Numbered from the stretch's first letter, positions 17,905-27,480 are shown. The stretch: 64,000 nt of DNA from Pseudomonas putida W15Oct28 (GCF_000708715.2 NZ_JENB01000024.1:29222-93221); one strand, 5' to 3'. Program-made: numbers and translations. The notes: generated from the sequence alone by a model not told the origin.

Positions 17905-18918
17905 ATGTCGGCGGTACGCATCGGCCCATACACACTACGTAACAACCTGATCCTCGCGCCCATGGCCGGGGTCACGGACCAGCCTTTCCGTACACTTTGC
18001 AAGCGCCTGGGCGCGGGCATGGTGGTGTCGGAAATGGTCTCCAGCGACATGAGCCTGTGGAACAGCCGCAAGTCGAGCCTGCGCCGCATCCATGAAGGTG
18101 ATCCCGAGCCACGCTCGGTGCAGATCGCCGGTGGTGATGCGCAGATGATGGCTGCGGCAGCAAAGGCCAACGTCGAAGCGGGTGCCCAGATCATCGACAT
18201 CAACATGGGCTGCCCGGCAAAAAAAGTCTGCAACAAAGCTGCAGGCTCTGCTTTATTGAGAGATGAAGCCTTGGTCAGCGAGATCCTCCACGCCGTGGTC
18301 GGCGCTGTGGACGTCCCGGTGACCCTGAAGATCCGCACCGGTTGGGACCGGGCAAACAAGAACGGCCTGAACGTGGCGAAGATCGCCGAACAGGCCGGCA
18401 TCCAGGCGCTGGCGGTGCATGGCCGCACACGCGCCGACCTGTACACCGGCGAAGCCGAATACGACACCATCGCGGCCATCAAGCAAGCGGTGTCTATCCC
18501 GGTCTTTGCCAATGGCGATATCACCTCGCCAGAAAAGGCCCGGGCGGTGCTGGATGCCACCGGGGTCGACGGCCTGTTGATCGGCCGGGCTGCCCAGGGG
18601 CGGCCATGGATCTTTCGCGAGATCGAGCATTACCTGCGCACTGGCGAATACCTGCCAGCGCCGCAACTGGACGAAGTGGAACGCATCCTGCTGGAGCACC
18701 TGGCCGCGTTGCATGCCTTTTATGGCGATGTGATGGGCGTACGTATCGCCCGCAAGCACGTTGGCTGGTACCTGGCAACACGACCCGGCGGCAAGGAGTT
18801 TCGCTCCCGGTTCAACGCTTTGGAAGACACACAAGCGCAGTGCGCCAACGTTCGCGCGTTTTTCAGTGAACGTCGACAGAGCCTTGAGACAGAGGACGGA
18901 CAAGGGGTGGCCGCATGA
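17905..18918 (+). CDS. dusB: tRNA-dihydrouridine synthase B
   Basis: An FMN-dependent enzyme that reduces uridine to dihydrouridine in the tRNA D-loop. The 337 residues include APMAGVTDQPFR at the N-terminus, the catalytic-cysteine region MGCPAKKVCNKAAGSALL, and VHGRTRADLYTG. It is followed by fis with a 4-base ATGA overlap, the classical dusB-fis operon in which expression follows growth rate. A TATCAT hexamer at 17849-17854 is a possible -10 element, but the -35 match is weak. Confidence 0.96.
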   Translation: MSAVRIGPYTLRNNLILAPMAGVTDQPFRTLCKRLGAGMVVSEMVSSDMSLWNSRKSSLRRIHEGDPEPRSVQIAGGDAQMMAAAAKANVEAGAQIIDINMGCPAKKVCNKAAGSALLRDEALVSEILHAVVGAVDVPVTLKIRTGWDRANKNGLNVAKIAEQAGIQALAVHGRTRADLYTGEAEYDTIAAIKQAVSIPVFANGDITSPEKARAVLDATGVDGLLIGRAAQGRPWIFREIEHYLRTGEYLPAPQLDEVERILLEHLAALHAFYGDVMGVRIARKHVGWYLATRPGGKEFRSRFNALEDTQAQCANVRAFFSERRQSLETEDGQGVAA

Positions 18919-19235
18919 CGATGATGACCGAGAATTTTGTGAGTGGAACAACGCCCGTGAGCGACAACGCCAACCTGAAACAGCACCTCAACACGCCGAG
19001 CGAAGAGGGCCAGACCCTTCGCGACAGCGTCGAGAAGGCGCTGCACAACTACTTCGCCCACCTGGAAGGCGCGACCGTGACGGACGTGTACAACCTGGTG
19101 CTCTCCGAAGTGGAGGCGCCCCTGCTCGAAAGCGTGATGAACTACGTGAAGGGCAACCAGACCAAGGCCAGCGAGATGCTCGGGCTGAACCGAGGCACCC
19201 TGCGCAAGAAGCTCAAGCAGTACGACTTGCTGTAA
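18915..19235 (+). CDS. fis: DNA-binding protein Fis
   Basis: A nucleoid-associated protein of 106 residues. The C-terminal helix-turn-helix (about residues 75-106, GNQTKASEMLGLNRGTLRKK) matches Fis/NtrC-type domains almost exactly. The N-terminal 25 residues are longer than in E. coli Fis. It overlaps the dusB stop by four bases and is followed 17 bases later by a clear intrinsic terminator. Confidence 0.96.
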   Translation: MTMMTENFVSGTTPVSDNANLKQHLNTPSEEGQTLRDSVEKALHNYFAHLEGATVTDVYNLVLSEVEAPLLESVMNYVKGNQTKASEMLGLNRGTLRKKLKQYDLL

Positions 19236-19252
19236 GCCAGAATCCCAACCAG

Positions 19253-19286
19253 AAAAGGCGGCTCCCTGAACAGAGGCGCCTTTTTT
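19253..19286 (+). terminator. Intrinsic terminator of dusB-fis
   Basis: Inverted repeat AAAAGGCGGCTC and GAGGCGCCTTTT around a short loop, ending in six T residues. It lies between the fis stop and the purH start. Confidence 0.85.
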
Positions 19287-19316
19287 GCAGACTCCACCGC
19301 GTTATTGGAACCCGAA

Positions 19317-20924
19317 ATGACCGACCAGACTACCCGCCTGCCAGTCCGCCGCGCCCTGATCAGCGTCTCCGACAAGACCGGTATCCTCGAATTCGCCCGT
19401 GAGCTGCAGCAGCTCGGTGTCGAGATCCTGTCCACCGGCGGCACCTACAAGCTGCTCAAGGACAACGGCGTAAACGCGGTGGAAGTGGCCGACTACACCG
19501 GCTTCGCCGAAATGATGGATGGCCGGGTCAAGACCCTGCACCCGAAAATCCACGGTGGCATCCTCGGCCGTCGCGGCACCGACGACGCCATCATGAGCGA
19601 GCACGGCATCAAGCCGATCGACCTGGTTGCGGTCAACCTGTACCCGTTCGAAGCCACCATTTCCAAGCCTGGCTGTGACCTGCCGACCGCCATCGAGAAC
19701 ATCGACATCGGCGGCCCGACCATGGTCCGTTCGGCAGCCAAGAACCACAAAGACGTCGCCATCGTGGTCAACGCCAGCGACTACGCCGGCATCGTCGAAG
19801 GCCTCAAGGCCGGCGGCCTGACCTACGCCCAGCGCTTCGACCTGATGCTCAAGGCGTTCGAGCATACCGCCGCCTACGACGGCATGATCGCCAACTACAT
19901 GGGCACCATCGACCAGGCCAAAGAGACCCTTTCGACTTCCGAACGCAGCGAATTCCCGCGCACCTTCAACAGCCAGTTCGTCAAGGCCCAGGAAATGCGC
20001 TACGGCGAGAACCCGCACCAGAGCGCGGCGTTCTACGTAGAAGCCAAAAAAGGCGAAGCCAGCATTTCCACCGCCATCCAGCTGCAGGGCAAAGAGCTGT
20101 CGTTCAACAACGTGGCCGACACCGACGCCGCGCTGGAGTGCGTGAAGAGCTTCGTCAAGCCAGCCTGTGTCATCGTCAAGCACGCCAACCCGTGCGGTGT
20201 GGCCGTTGTGCCTGAAGACGAAGGCGGCATCCGCAAGGCCTACGACCTGGCCTACGCCACTGACACCGAGTCGGCCTTCGGCGGCATCATTGCCTTCAAC
20301 CGCGAACTGGACGGCGAAACCGCCAAGGCCATCGTCGAGCGCCAGTTCGTCGAAGTCATCATCGCCCCGAAAATTTCCCAGGCTGCCCGCGACGTGGTAG
20401 CTGCCAAGCAGAACGTACGCCTGCTGGAGTGCGGCGAGTGGCCAGCTGAGCGCGCTGCCGGTTGGGACTTCAAGCGCGTCAACGGTGGCCTGCTGGTGCA
20501 AAGCCGCGATATCGGCATGATCACCGCCGACGACCTGAAGATCGTCACCAAGCGTGCCCCGACCGAGCAAGAGGTCCACGACCTGGTGTTTGCCTGGAAG
20601 GTGGCCAAGTTCGTCAAGTCCAACGCCATTGTCTACGCCAAGCAGCGCCAGACCATCGGCGTCGGCGCTGGCCAGATGAGCCGCGTCAACTCCGCTCGTA
20701 TTGCTGCAATCAAGGCAGAGCATGCTGGCCTGCAAGTGCAGGGCGCAGTCATGGCATCGGACGCGTTCTTCCCGTTCCGTGATGGCATCGACAATGCGGC
20801 TAAAGTGGGTATCAGCGCCGTGATCCAGCCGGGTGGCTCGATGCGTGATGCCGAGGTGATTGCCGCCGCTGACGAAGCCGGCATCGCGATGGTGTTCACC
20901 GGTATGCGCCACTTCCGCCACTGA
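19317..20924 (+). CDS. purH: Bifunctional AICAR transformylase / IMP cyclohydrolase
   Basis: This enzyme performs the last two steps of IMP synthesis in the cytoplasm. The ATG at 19317 gives 535 residues starting MTDQTTRLPVRRALISVSD. The N-terminal IMP cyclohydrolase (MGS-like) domain shows KTLHPKIHGGIL. The transformylase domain shows KYGENPHQ-like RYGENPHQSAAFY, VKHANPCGVAV and SDAFFPFRD. It is followed by purD after a 182-base gap that contains a large hairpin. Confidence 0.97.
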   Translation: MTDQTTRLPVRRALISVSDKTGILEFARELQQLGVEILSTGGTYKLLKDNGVNAVEVADYTGFAEMMDGRVKTLHPKIHGGILGRRGTDDAIMSEHGIKPIDLVAVNLYPFEATISKPGCDLPTAIENIDIGGPTMVRSAAKNHKDVAIVVNASDYAGIVEGLKAGGLTYAQRFDLMLKAFEHTAAYDGMIANYMGTIDQAKETLSTSERSEFPRTFNSQFVKAQEMRYGENPHQSAAFYVEAKKGEASISTAIQLQGKELSFNNVADTDAALECVKSFVKPACVIVKHANPCGVAVVPEDEGGIRKAYDLAYATDTESAFGGIIAFNRELDGETAKAIVERQFVEVIIAPKISQAARDVVAAKQNVRLLECGEWPAERAAGWDFKRVNGGLLVQSRDIGMITADDLKIVTKRAPTEQEVHDLVFAWKVAKFVKSNAIVYAKQRQTIGVGAGQMSRVNSARIAAIKAEHAGLQVQGAVMASDAFFPFRDGIDNAAKVGISAVIQPGGSMRDAEVIAAADEAGIAMVFTGMRHFRH

Positions 20925-20966
20925 TTTACGGCAATCGGCCGCACTGAAGCAGGCATCTGCTGCGTT

Positions 20967-21026
20967 GGGGCCGGTTCCGCTGATGCTCATTGCCAGAAGG
21001 CAACTCCGCTCATCGGAACCGGCCCC
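20967..21026 (+). other. Large nested hairpin between purH and purD
   Basis: A perfect 13-bp outer stem (GGGGCCGGTTCCG at 20967-20979 with its complement at 21014-21026) encloses a second hairpin (TTGCC, AGAA loop, GGCAA at 20990-21003). No T-tract follows. It is unlike the two REP types elsewhere in the window. It could be an attenuator, a processing site or another palindromic repeat family. Confidence 0.6.
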
Positions 21027-21106
21027 GCCTTGCATCTACCTGCTTCATTGCGACCTCGTACAGCGTGAGGCTTCGCCTTGCGCCCGAAAGAATTCGAGGT
21101 TTTGAC

Positions 21107-22402
21107 ATGAAAGTTTTGATCATCGGCAGCGGCGGCCGTGAGCACGCCCTGGCCTGGAAAGTTGCCCAGGACCCACGCGTCGAGAAAGTCTTCGTTGCCC
21201 CAGGCAACGCCGGCACCGCCATTGAAGCCAAGTGCGAGAACGTCGCCATCGACGTGTGCGCCCTGGAGCAACTGGCCGACTTCGCCGAAAAGAACGTCGA
21301 CCTGACCATCGTCGGCCCGGAAGCACCACTGGTCATCGGTGTGGTGGACCTGTTCCGCAGCCGTGGCCTGGACTGCTTCGGCCCAACCAAGGGTGCGGCC
21401 CAGCTGGAAGGCTCCAAGGCCTTCACCAAGGACTTCCTGGCGCGTCACAAGATCCCGACCGCCGACTACCAGAACTTCACCGAAATCGAGCCGGCGCTGG
21501 CCTACCTGCAAGAAAAAGGTGCGCCGATCGTGATCAAGGCCGACGGCCTGGCTGCGGGCAAAGGCGTGATCGTCGCCATGACCCTCGAAGAAGCCGAAGC
21601 CGCCGTGCGTGACATGCTGGCCGGCAACGCCTTCGGTGAAGCCGGTTCGCGTGTGGTGATCGAAGAGTTCCTCGATGGCGAAGAAGCCAGCTTCATCGTC
21701 ATGGTCGACGGCCACAACGTGCTGCCCATGGCCACCAGCCAGGACCACAAGCGCGTCGGCGATCAGGACACCGGCCCGAACACGGGCGGCATGGGTGCCT
21801 ACTCCCCTGCCCCGGTCGTTACCGCTGACGTGCACCAGCGCGTGATGGACCAGGTGATCTGGCCAACCGTGCGCGGCATGGCCGAGGAAGGCAACGTCTA
21901 CACCGGCTTCCTCTACGCTGGCCTGATGATCGACAAGGCGGGCAACCCCAAAGTCATCGAGTTCAACTGCCGCTTCGGCGACCCAGAAACCCAGCCAGTC
22001 ATGCTGCGCCTGGAGTCGAGCCTGGTGCTGTTGATCGAGGCTGCCTTCGCCAAGGCGCTGGACAAGGTCGAAGCCCAGTGGGACCCGCGCCCGAGCCTGG
22101 GCGTTGTGCTGGCAGCTGGCGGTTACCCGGGCGATTACGCCAAGGGCGACGTGATCAGCGGCCTGGACGCAGCAGCCAAGATCGAAGGCAAGGTGTTCCA
22201 TGCCGGTACTTCGCTCAAGGACGGCCAAGTGGCCACCAACGGCGGGCGCGTGCTGTGCGCCACGGCAATGGGCAGCACGGTTGCCGATGCGCAGCAGCAG
22301 GCTTACCGCCTGGCCAGGGAAGTAAGCTGGAACGGTAGTTTCTACCGCACTGACATCGGCTACCGGGCCATCGCCCGCGAGCGCGGTGAGCACCAGCAGT
22401 AA
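21107..22402 (+). CDS. purD: Phosphoribosylamine-glycine ligase (GARS)
   Basis: An ATP-grasp enzyme joining phosphoribosylamine and glycine in purine synthesis. The ATG at 21107 gives 431 residues beginning MKVLIIGSGGREHALAWK, the diagnostic N-terminus. Other signatures are TGPNTGGMGAYSP-like DTGPNTGGMGAYSPAP and FNCRFGDPETQ. It lies downstream of purH and upstream of retS, the same order as in P. aeruginosa. Confidence 0.97.
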   Translation: MKVLIIGSGGREHALAWKVAQDPRVEKVFVAPGNAGTAIEAKCENVAIDVCALEQLADFAEKNVDLTIVGPEAPLVIGVVDLFRSRGLDCFGPTKGAAQLEGSKAFTKDFLARHKIPTADYQNFTEIEPALAYLQEKGAPIVIKADGLAAGKGVIVAMTLEEAEAAVRDMLAGNAFGEAGSRVVIEEFLDGEEASFIVMVDGHNVLPMATSQDHKRVGDQDTGPNTGGMGAYSPAPVVTADVHQRVMDQVIWPTVRGMAEEGNVYTGFLYAGLMIDKAGNPKVIEFNCRFGDPETQPVMLRLESSLVLLIEAAFAKALDKVEAQWDPRPSLGVVLAAGGYPGDYAKGDVISGLDAAAKIEGKVFHAGTSLKDGQVATNGGRVLCATAMGSTVADAQQQAYRLAREVSWNGSFYRTDIGYRAIARERGEHQQ

Positions 22403-22552
22403 GCACTACCGGAGCGCCGTGCCGCCCAGGGCTGTCAACCGCCCGGCGCACGGCATCCGGCTCGTCGACAAGACCCGGCACGGGCCTTGCCTTCGACTTG
22501 GCGCGCCGCGCATAGTTAGTACCCGGCACATCGGCTAAGAAGGGATTTCGTA

Positions 22553-25324
22553 GTGCGTCGGCTTCGGATTGCCTCAGCTCTGATCGTCACCTTGCTGACC
22601 TTGCTCTGCATGTTACCGGCTGCAGCCGAACATGACGGAGGCTGGACCGTTTTGCTCGACGAACAGGCCAACCTGCAACTGAGCGATGTGCGCTCCGAGC
22701 GCTACCGTAACCAGTTCAGCCCCCTGATCCTTGCCGAACTGGACGCCGCCCCGCCGGAACAGGCCTTGTGGCTGCACTACCGCCTGGAACCCGGCGACCA
22801 GGAGCAACTGCTCCGGGTATTCGCCCCCGACCTGTCTGGCCTTGACCTCTACGCCCTCGAAGGCGACCAACTTCTGCGTCAGCTGCACCACGGGCGCCAG
22901 GCCGGCAATGCCAGCCCGACCCTGCGTGGCAGCGACCATGTACTGCCCCTGCCCAACAGCAAGCAACCGCTGGACATCTACCTGCGCCTGGTCTCCGAGC
23001 ACCAGTTGCGCCCGGCCATCAGCCTGGAGCCGGCAGCCGTAGCCGCCTCGGACCAGAGCCAGCCACTGCTGTTCGGCATGCTGTTCGGCGGCCTGGTCAT
23101 GCTGATCCTGCACAACCTGATCCGCTTCCTCTACAGCCGTTCCACCACCACTCTGATTTTGGCGCTGTACCACGGCCTGATGCTGCTCAGCGGCCTGATC
23201 CTGCTGAACCTCAGCGGCCCCTGGTGGCACGTGTGGCACAACGCGCAAACCCCGGCCGCCTACCTGACACTGGTACTGGCCGGCCTGGCGGGGCTGTATT
23301 TCACCCAGCATTTCTTCAACCCGTGCAACTCACCGCGGCTCAACCGCCTGCTGCAGGGCGAAATGTTGGTGGTGGGGGTCAGCGGGCTGGTGCTGTTGTT
23401 CGTCGACACCCTGCCCCTGAACCTGATGACCTACGCCCTGATGGCCCTGGGGAGCGTGAGCATGCTGCTGGTCAGCAGCTATCACTGGTACCGGGGCTAC
23501 GCACCCGGGCGCCTGTTCAGCCTGGCCATGGTGGTGTTCAACCTGGGCGGCCTGGTGTTGCTGCCGGCACTGCTGGGCCTGACCCGCACCTCGACGCCCT
23601 GGCTGCTGTGCGTCTTGCTGGGGTTGGCCGTGGCCAGTGGCCTGCTGCTCAACCTGGCAGTCAGCGAGCGCCTGCGCCGCATGAGCGAGGAGCGCTTCAG
23701 CGCCAGCCGTGCCTTGGCCGCCAGCGATGCCGAAATCAACGCCAAGGCCGAGTTCCTGGCCAAGATCAGCCACGAAATCCGCACCCCCATGAACGGCGTG
23801 CTGGGCATGACTGAACTGCTGCTGGGCACACCGCTGTCAGTCAAACAACGTGACTACGTGCAGACCATCCACAGCGCCGGCAACGAGCTGCTGACGCTGA
23901 TCAACGAGATTCTCGACATTTCCAAGCTGGAGTCCCGGCAGATCGAGCTGGATGACGTGCAGTTCGACCTCAATGCGCTGATCGAGGATTGCCTGAACAT
24001 CTTCCGCGCCAAGGCCGAGCAGCAGAACATCGAGCTGATCAGCTTCACCCAGCCGCAAGTACCGCGGGTGATCAGCGGCGACCCGACGCGTCTGCGCCAA
24101 GCCTTGTCGAGCCTGCTGGAAAACGCCCTGAAAAACACCGACCAGGGCGAGATCCTGCTGGTTGTGGCGCTGGACCAACGGGGTGAGCTACCGCGCCTGC
24201 GCATCGCCGTGCAGGACAGCGGCGAGCCGTTGCCCGCCGCAGACCGGGAAGCCTTGTTGCAGGCCGAGCTGCACAGCCACCACTTCCTGTCCAGCAACAA
24301 GCTCGGCGGCCACCTTGGGCTGGTCATCGCCAAACAGCTGATCGGCCTGATGCAGGGCGAGTTCGGCATCAAGAGCAGCACCGGCATGGGCAACACCTTG
24401 TGGCTGACCCTGCCGCTGGACCCTTCTCGCCTGGAACAGCCCCCGGCCGACCTCGATAGCCCGCTGCGTGATGCCCGCGTGCTGGTGGTGGACGACAATG
24501 ACACCTGCCGCAAGGTGCTGGTCCAGCAGTGCAGCGCCTGGGGCATGAACGTCAGCGCGGTGCCGTCGGGCAAGGAGGCCCTGGCCCTGTTGCGCACCAA
24601 GGCGCACCTGCGCGACTACTTCGACGCGGTGCTGCTGGACCAGAACATGCCCGGCATGACCGGCATGCAGCTGGCCGCCAAGATCAAGGAAGACCCCAGC
24701 CTGAACCACGACATCCTGGTGGTGATGCTCACCGGCATCAGCAATGCACCGAGTAAGGTCATCGCGCGCAACGCCGGGGTCAAACGCATACTTGCCAAGC
24801 CGGTGGCCGGCTACACGCTGAAGACCACCCTGGCCGAAGAACTGGCCCAGCGCGGCCGCGATCAGGCGGTGCCGGCCAGCCTGCCCGGTGTCCCGCAGGC
24901 ACTGGACCTGCCCGGCGACTTCCGCGTGCTGGTCGCCGAGGACAACAGCATTTCGACCAAGGTGATACGCGGCATGCTCGGCAAGCTCAACCTTGAGCCC
25001 GACACCGCCTGCAATGGCGAAGAGGCCCTGCAGGCGATGAAAGCCCAGCGCTATGACCTGGTGCTGATGGACTGCGAGATGCCGATTCTGGACGGTTTCT
25101 CGGCCACCCAGCAGCTGCGCGCCTGGGAAACCGCCAACCAGCGCCAGCGCACCCCGGTGGTGGCGCTGACCGCGCACATTCTGACTGAACACAAGGAACG
25201 CGCCCGTCTGGCGGGCATGGACGGGCACATGGCCAAGCCGGTCGAGCTGTCGCAGTTGCGCGAACTGATCCAGTACTGGGCCAATCACCGGGAAGCCAAG
25301 GTGGACCCGGCGCATACTTCCTAG
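22553..25324 (+). CDS. retS: RetS-like hybrid sensor kinase with two receiver domains
   Basis: A membrane sensor of 923 residues that in Pseudomonas opposes GacS and so controls the switch between acute and biofilm lifestyles. It starts with GTG (22553). The order is signal peptide (1-25), periplasmic 7TMR-DISMED2 domain (about 30-165), seven-helix 7TMR-DISM region (about 175-375), HisKA with His407 in KISHEIRTPMNG, an ATPase-like domain, and receiver domains with Asp696 (LLDQNMPG) and Asp840 (LMDCEMPI). The ATPase region reads DSGEPL where kinases have DxGxG, so it may be catalytically weak, as reported for RetS. Position after purD matches P. aeruginosa. Confidence 0.93.
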   Translation: MRRLRIASALIVTLLTLLCMLPAAAEHDGGWTVLLDEQANLQLSDVRSERYRNQFSPLILAELDAAPPEQALWLHYRLEPGDQEQLLRVFAPDLSGLDLYALEGDQLLRQLHHGRQAGNASPTLRGSDHVLPLPNSKQPLDIYLRLVSEHQLRPAISLEPAAVAASDQSQPLLFGMLFGGLVMLILHNLIRFLYSRSTTTLILALYHGLMLLSGLILLNLSGPWWHVWHNAQTPAAYLTLVLAGLAGLYFTQHFFNPCNSPRLNRLLQGEMLVVGVSGLVLLFVDTLPLNLMTYALMALGSVSMLLVSSYHWYRGYAPGRLFSLAMVVFNLGGLVLLPALLGLTRTSTPWLLCVLLGLAVASGLLLNLAVSERLRRMSEERFSASRALAASDAEINAKAEFLAKISHEIRTPMNGVLGMTELLLGTPLSVKQRDYVQTIHSAGNELLTLINEILDISKLESRQIELDDVQFDLNALIEDCLNIFRAKAEQQNIELISFTQPQVPRVISGDPTRLRQALSSLLENALKNTDQGEILLVVALDQRGELPRLRIAVQDSGEPLPAADREALLQAELHSHHFLSSNKLGGHLGLVIAKQLIGLMQGEFGIKSSTGMGNTLWLTLPLDPSRLEQPPADLDSPLRDARVLVVDDNDTCRKVLVQQCSAWGMNVSAVPSGKEALALLRTKAHLRDYFDAVLLDQNMPGMTGMQLAAKIKEDPSLNHDILVVMLTGISNAPSKVIARNAGVKRILAKPVAGYTLKTTLAEELAQRGRDQAVPASLPGVPQALDLPGDFRVLVAEDNSISTKVIRGMLGKLNLEPDTACNGEEALQAMKAQRYDLVLMDCEMPILDGFSATQQLRAWETANQRQRTPVVALTAHILTEHKERARLAGMDGHMAKPVELSQLRELIQYWANHREAKVDPAHTS

Positions 25325-25370
25325 ACTACGCTGTCGAGCAGTGAACACTGCTCACAAGATCTCTACGGCC

Positions 25371-25460
25371 CCTGTGGGAGCGGGAGCGCCCGCGAAGAAG
25401 CCACCTCGCTGTATGGCACCGGCTCTGCCGGTGTTCGCGGGCATGCCCGCTCCCACAGAG
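25371..25460. repeat. REP pair between retS and marC
   Basis: Inverted REP copies (CCTGTGGGAGCGGGAGCGCC and the complementary copy ending near 25460), with a small CACCGG/CCGGTG hairpin in between. Confidence 0.88.
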
Positions 25461-25518
25461 ATAGCGCACTTGGTGCACCGAGCGCGCATCCTTCTTAAGT
25501 TTCCGAGGATCAGCACTC

Positions 25519-26115
25519 ATGCTCCATGAGTTGTTCAGCGTCTACCTGAAAATGCTTGTGCTCTACAGCCCGTTCTTCGTGCTGTCGTGCTTCATCAGCC
25601 TGACCCGCGGCCACTCCAGCAAGGAGCGCAAGCAACTGGCCTGGAAGGTAGCCTTCGCAGCCCTGGTCGCCAGCGTGCTGCTGTACCTGTTCGGTCGGGT
25701 GATCTTCGGCATCTTCGGCATCACCGCCGACGCCTTCCGCATCGGTGCCGGCAGCGTGCTGTTCATTTCGGCATTGGGCATGGCCCAGGGCAAGCCGGCG
25801 GTACAGGCCGATAACGTACAGCAGGATGTGACCATCGTGCCGCTGACCATTCCGCTGACGGTTGGCCCCGGTACCATCGGTGCACTGTTGGTGATGGGTG
25901 TAAGCCAGCCGCACTGGGACGACAAACTGCTGGCCATCGTCAGTATCGCGCTGGCCAGCTTCACCGTCGGCCTGGTGCTTTACCTGTCGCACGGTATCGA
26001 GCGGATCCTGGGCGACCAGGGCCTGCAGATCGTCAGCCGTCTGATGGGGCTGTTCGTCTGTGCCCTGGCGGCGCAGATCATCTTTACCGGGATCAAAGGG
26101 TACCTGGTGCCTTAA
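25519..26115 (+). CDS. MarC-family integral membrane protein
   Basis: An inner-membrane protein of 198 residues with about six hydrophobic helices, of the MarC/UPF0056 family. Conserved features include PFFVLSCFISLTRGHSS, FGRVIFGIFGITADAFRIGAG and VPLTIPLTVGPGTIGALLV. Despite the name, MarC proteins are not established as drug exporters and their substrate is unknown. Its TAA overlaps the TAA of the convergent unknown gene in the palindrome TTAA (26112-26115), so no terminator can fit between them. Confidence 0.9.
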   Translation: MLHELFSVYLKMLVLYSPFFVLSCFISLTRGHSSKERKQLAWKVAFAALVASVLLYLFGRVIFGIFGITADAFRIGAGSVLFISALGMAQGKPAVQADNVQQDVTIVPLTIPLTVGPGTIGALLVMGVSQPHWDDKLLAIVSIALASFTVGLVLYLSHGIERILGDQGLQIVSRLMGLFVCALAAQIIFTGIKGYLVP

Positions 26116-26735
26116 ATGGCATAGTCATGAATGCGCGCGAGGGATACCTTGACCACGCTTTCCTGCACTTTTGCCAATACGCTGTTCTCAAAGGCCAGAA
26201 TATTGAACCGGACCAGTTCCGCACGCACATTCTTGTAACTGCGCTTGCGGCTGATGAACCCTGCACTGAAAACAGACTGCTTGTCCGTTTCGTGGTAAAT
26301 CACCATGTCGACACGGTTATTACCGGCCGGCGCGCAGGCCAACACTTGAAAGTGCTGCATCTCGAATGCCTTTTTCTCAAGTTCCTTCAGCACCGACGGC
26401 TTGGTCAGCAACGTTTGAATGGACACTTTGACCGACGAAGCAAAGCTGTCCCCGGCAGTTTTAGACAGGGTCTGCAGCACGTGATCCGTCTGTTGCGTAC
26501 GCGTCTTGTCCGGCCAATGGATCTGCTCAGCCGTTACCGCATCCCACCCCATGAATTTGAGCTGGTTACGGTAATAAGCGAACCAGTCTTTAATCAGCCC
26601 CTCCTTGTAAGCGGTATCAGTGGCGCGTTCGGCCATCGCCAGGGCCAGCTTCACCTTGTTTTTCTGCGCGGTATCAATGCCCGGCAAGAACGAAACAATC
26701 CCAGCGCCGATCACGGCAGACATGGCTTCACTCAT
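26112..26735 (-). CDS. Unknown protein, member 3 of a three-paralogue cluster
   Basis: I do not recognise this 207-residue protein. A weakly hydrophobic N-terminus (MSAVIGAGIVSFLPGI) is followed by a helical stretch with AQKNKVKLALAMAERAT and the motif DWFAYYRNQLKFMGW (about residues 50-64). The C-terminal half is predicted to be mainly strands (VDMVIYH, FSAGFISRKRSYKNVRAEL) and ends RIHDYAI. The W-Y-G-W motif and the C-terminal pattern recur in the two upstream genes. Its ATG overlaps the stop of the preceding gene (ATGA). G+C is visibly lower than in neighbours: 29 of 60 bases in 26161-26220 against 37 of 60 in 25921-25980. Confidence 0.75.
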   Translation of the reverse strand: MSEAMSAVIGAGIVSFLPGIDTAQKNKVKLALAMAERATDTAYKEGLIKDWFAYYRNQLKFMGWDAVTAEQIHWPDKTRTQQTDHVLQTLSKTAGDSFASSVKVSIQTLLTKPSVLKELEKKAFEMQHFQVLACAPAGNNRVDMVIYHETDKQSVFSAGFISRKRSYKNVRAELVRFNILAFENSVLAKVQESVVKVSLARIHDYAI

Positions 26736-27421
26736 GATGCTGCTCCTGTAGGTTGTGCGTAAGGGTCGAACCGGTAAACGGCCTGTGCATCCTTGGTTTT
26801 CATCAAGGCCTGCAATTCATCACGCTGGCGTTGGAAGCGTCCTTCATCCAACGCCAGGGAAACGCCGTTGAACTCGGCCTCGCCCTCAAGTACTTGTTCG
26901 CCCAGAAATGTCTCCAGCGAAACTAGCGAGAGTGGCTTGTCGATTTGCAGCGAGATGCTGCACAGGTCCAGCGCCGGCCCCGGCTTGAGTACGCCAAGTT
27001 CGATGACCAACGTGGAGCACTGCGCCTGATCATGCGCGCAGAACTTCAGCAAGTGCCGCAAGCCTTCCGCAGATTGGCCAAGGCCCGTTTTTATCGCCGC
27101 CAGCACGGCCTCATGGCGAAGCGAACGCATCTTCAGCCACGCTTCAAGTGGCTGTATATGCGCGTTGCGCACAGGTCGCCCCAACGGTTTCAGGTCATGG
27201 GTACTGGCCAGCTTGATCCAGCCCAGTTGGCGGTAGGCCTCCCGATACGCGGCATACCAGCTTTCATAATGGTCAACGCGTGAACCGGCGTGCTTGTTGG
27301 CTACCAACTGTGCGTACAGGACTGAATCGAAAGCGGCCTGGCGTTGTGCCTCGACTGCGCCGGGCGAATACAGCAATGCTGTTCCGCCAATCAACATCAG
27401 TTGCTCAGCTGCTCTATCCAT
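26732..27421 (-). CDS. Unknown protein, member 2 of a three-paralogue cluster
   Basis: An unrecognised protein of 229 residues. The N-terminal region reads EAQRQAAFDSVLYAQLVANK and then SWYAAYREAYRQLGW (about residues 50-64), matching the motif of its two neighbours. The C-terminal half holds short strands (CSTLVIELGVL, LCSISLQID) and a final helix (RFQRQRDELQALMKTK). It overlaps the next gene by four bases and follows the first by 59 bases, so the three are probably one operon. No catalytic residues or known domain were found. Confidence 0.72.
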   Translation of the reverse strand: MDRAAEQLMLIGGTALLYSPGAVEAQRQAAFDSVLYAQLVANKHAGSRVDHYESWYAAYREAYRQLGWIKLASTHDLKPLGRPVRNAHIQPLEAWLKMRSLRHEAVLAAIKTGLGQSAEGLRHLLKFCAHDQAQCSTLVIELGVLKPGPALDLCSISLQIDKPLSLVSLETFLGEQVLEGEAEFNGVSLALDEGRFQRQRDELQALMKTKDAQAVYRFDPYAQPTGAAS

Positions 27422-27480
27422 CGTGTTACCTCGTCACAAAGAACCGAACAAGGCGGCGTTGCGACTACGCCGCCGAGCAA

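Noticed and set aside
19302..21035. 577-codon minus-strand frame opposite purH
   Set aside because: Antisense of purH; Asp/Gly/His-rich shadow with no motif or start signal.
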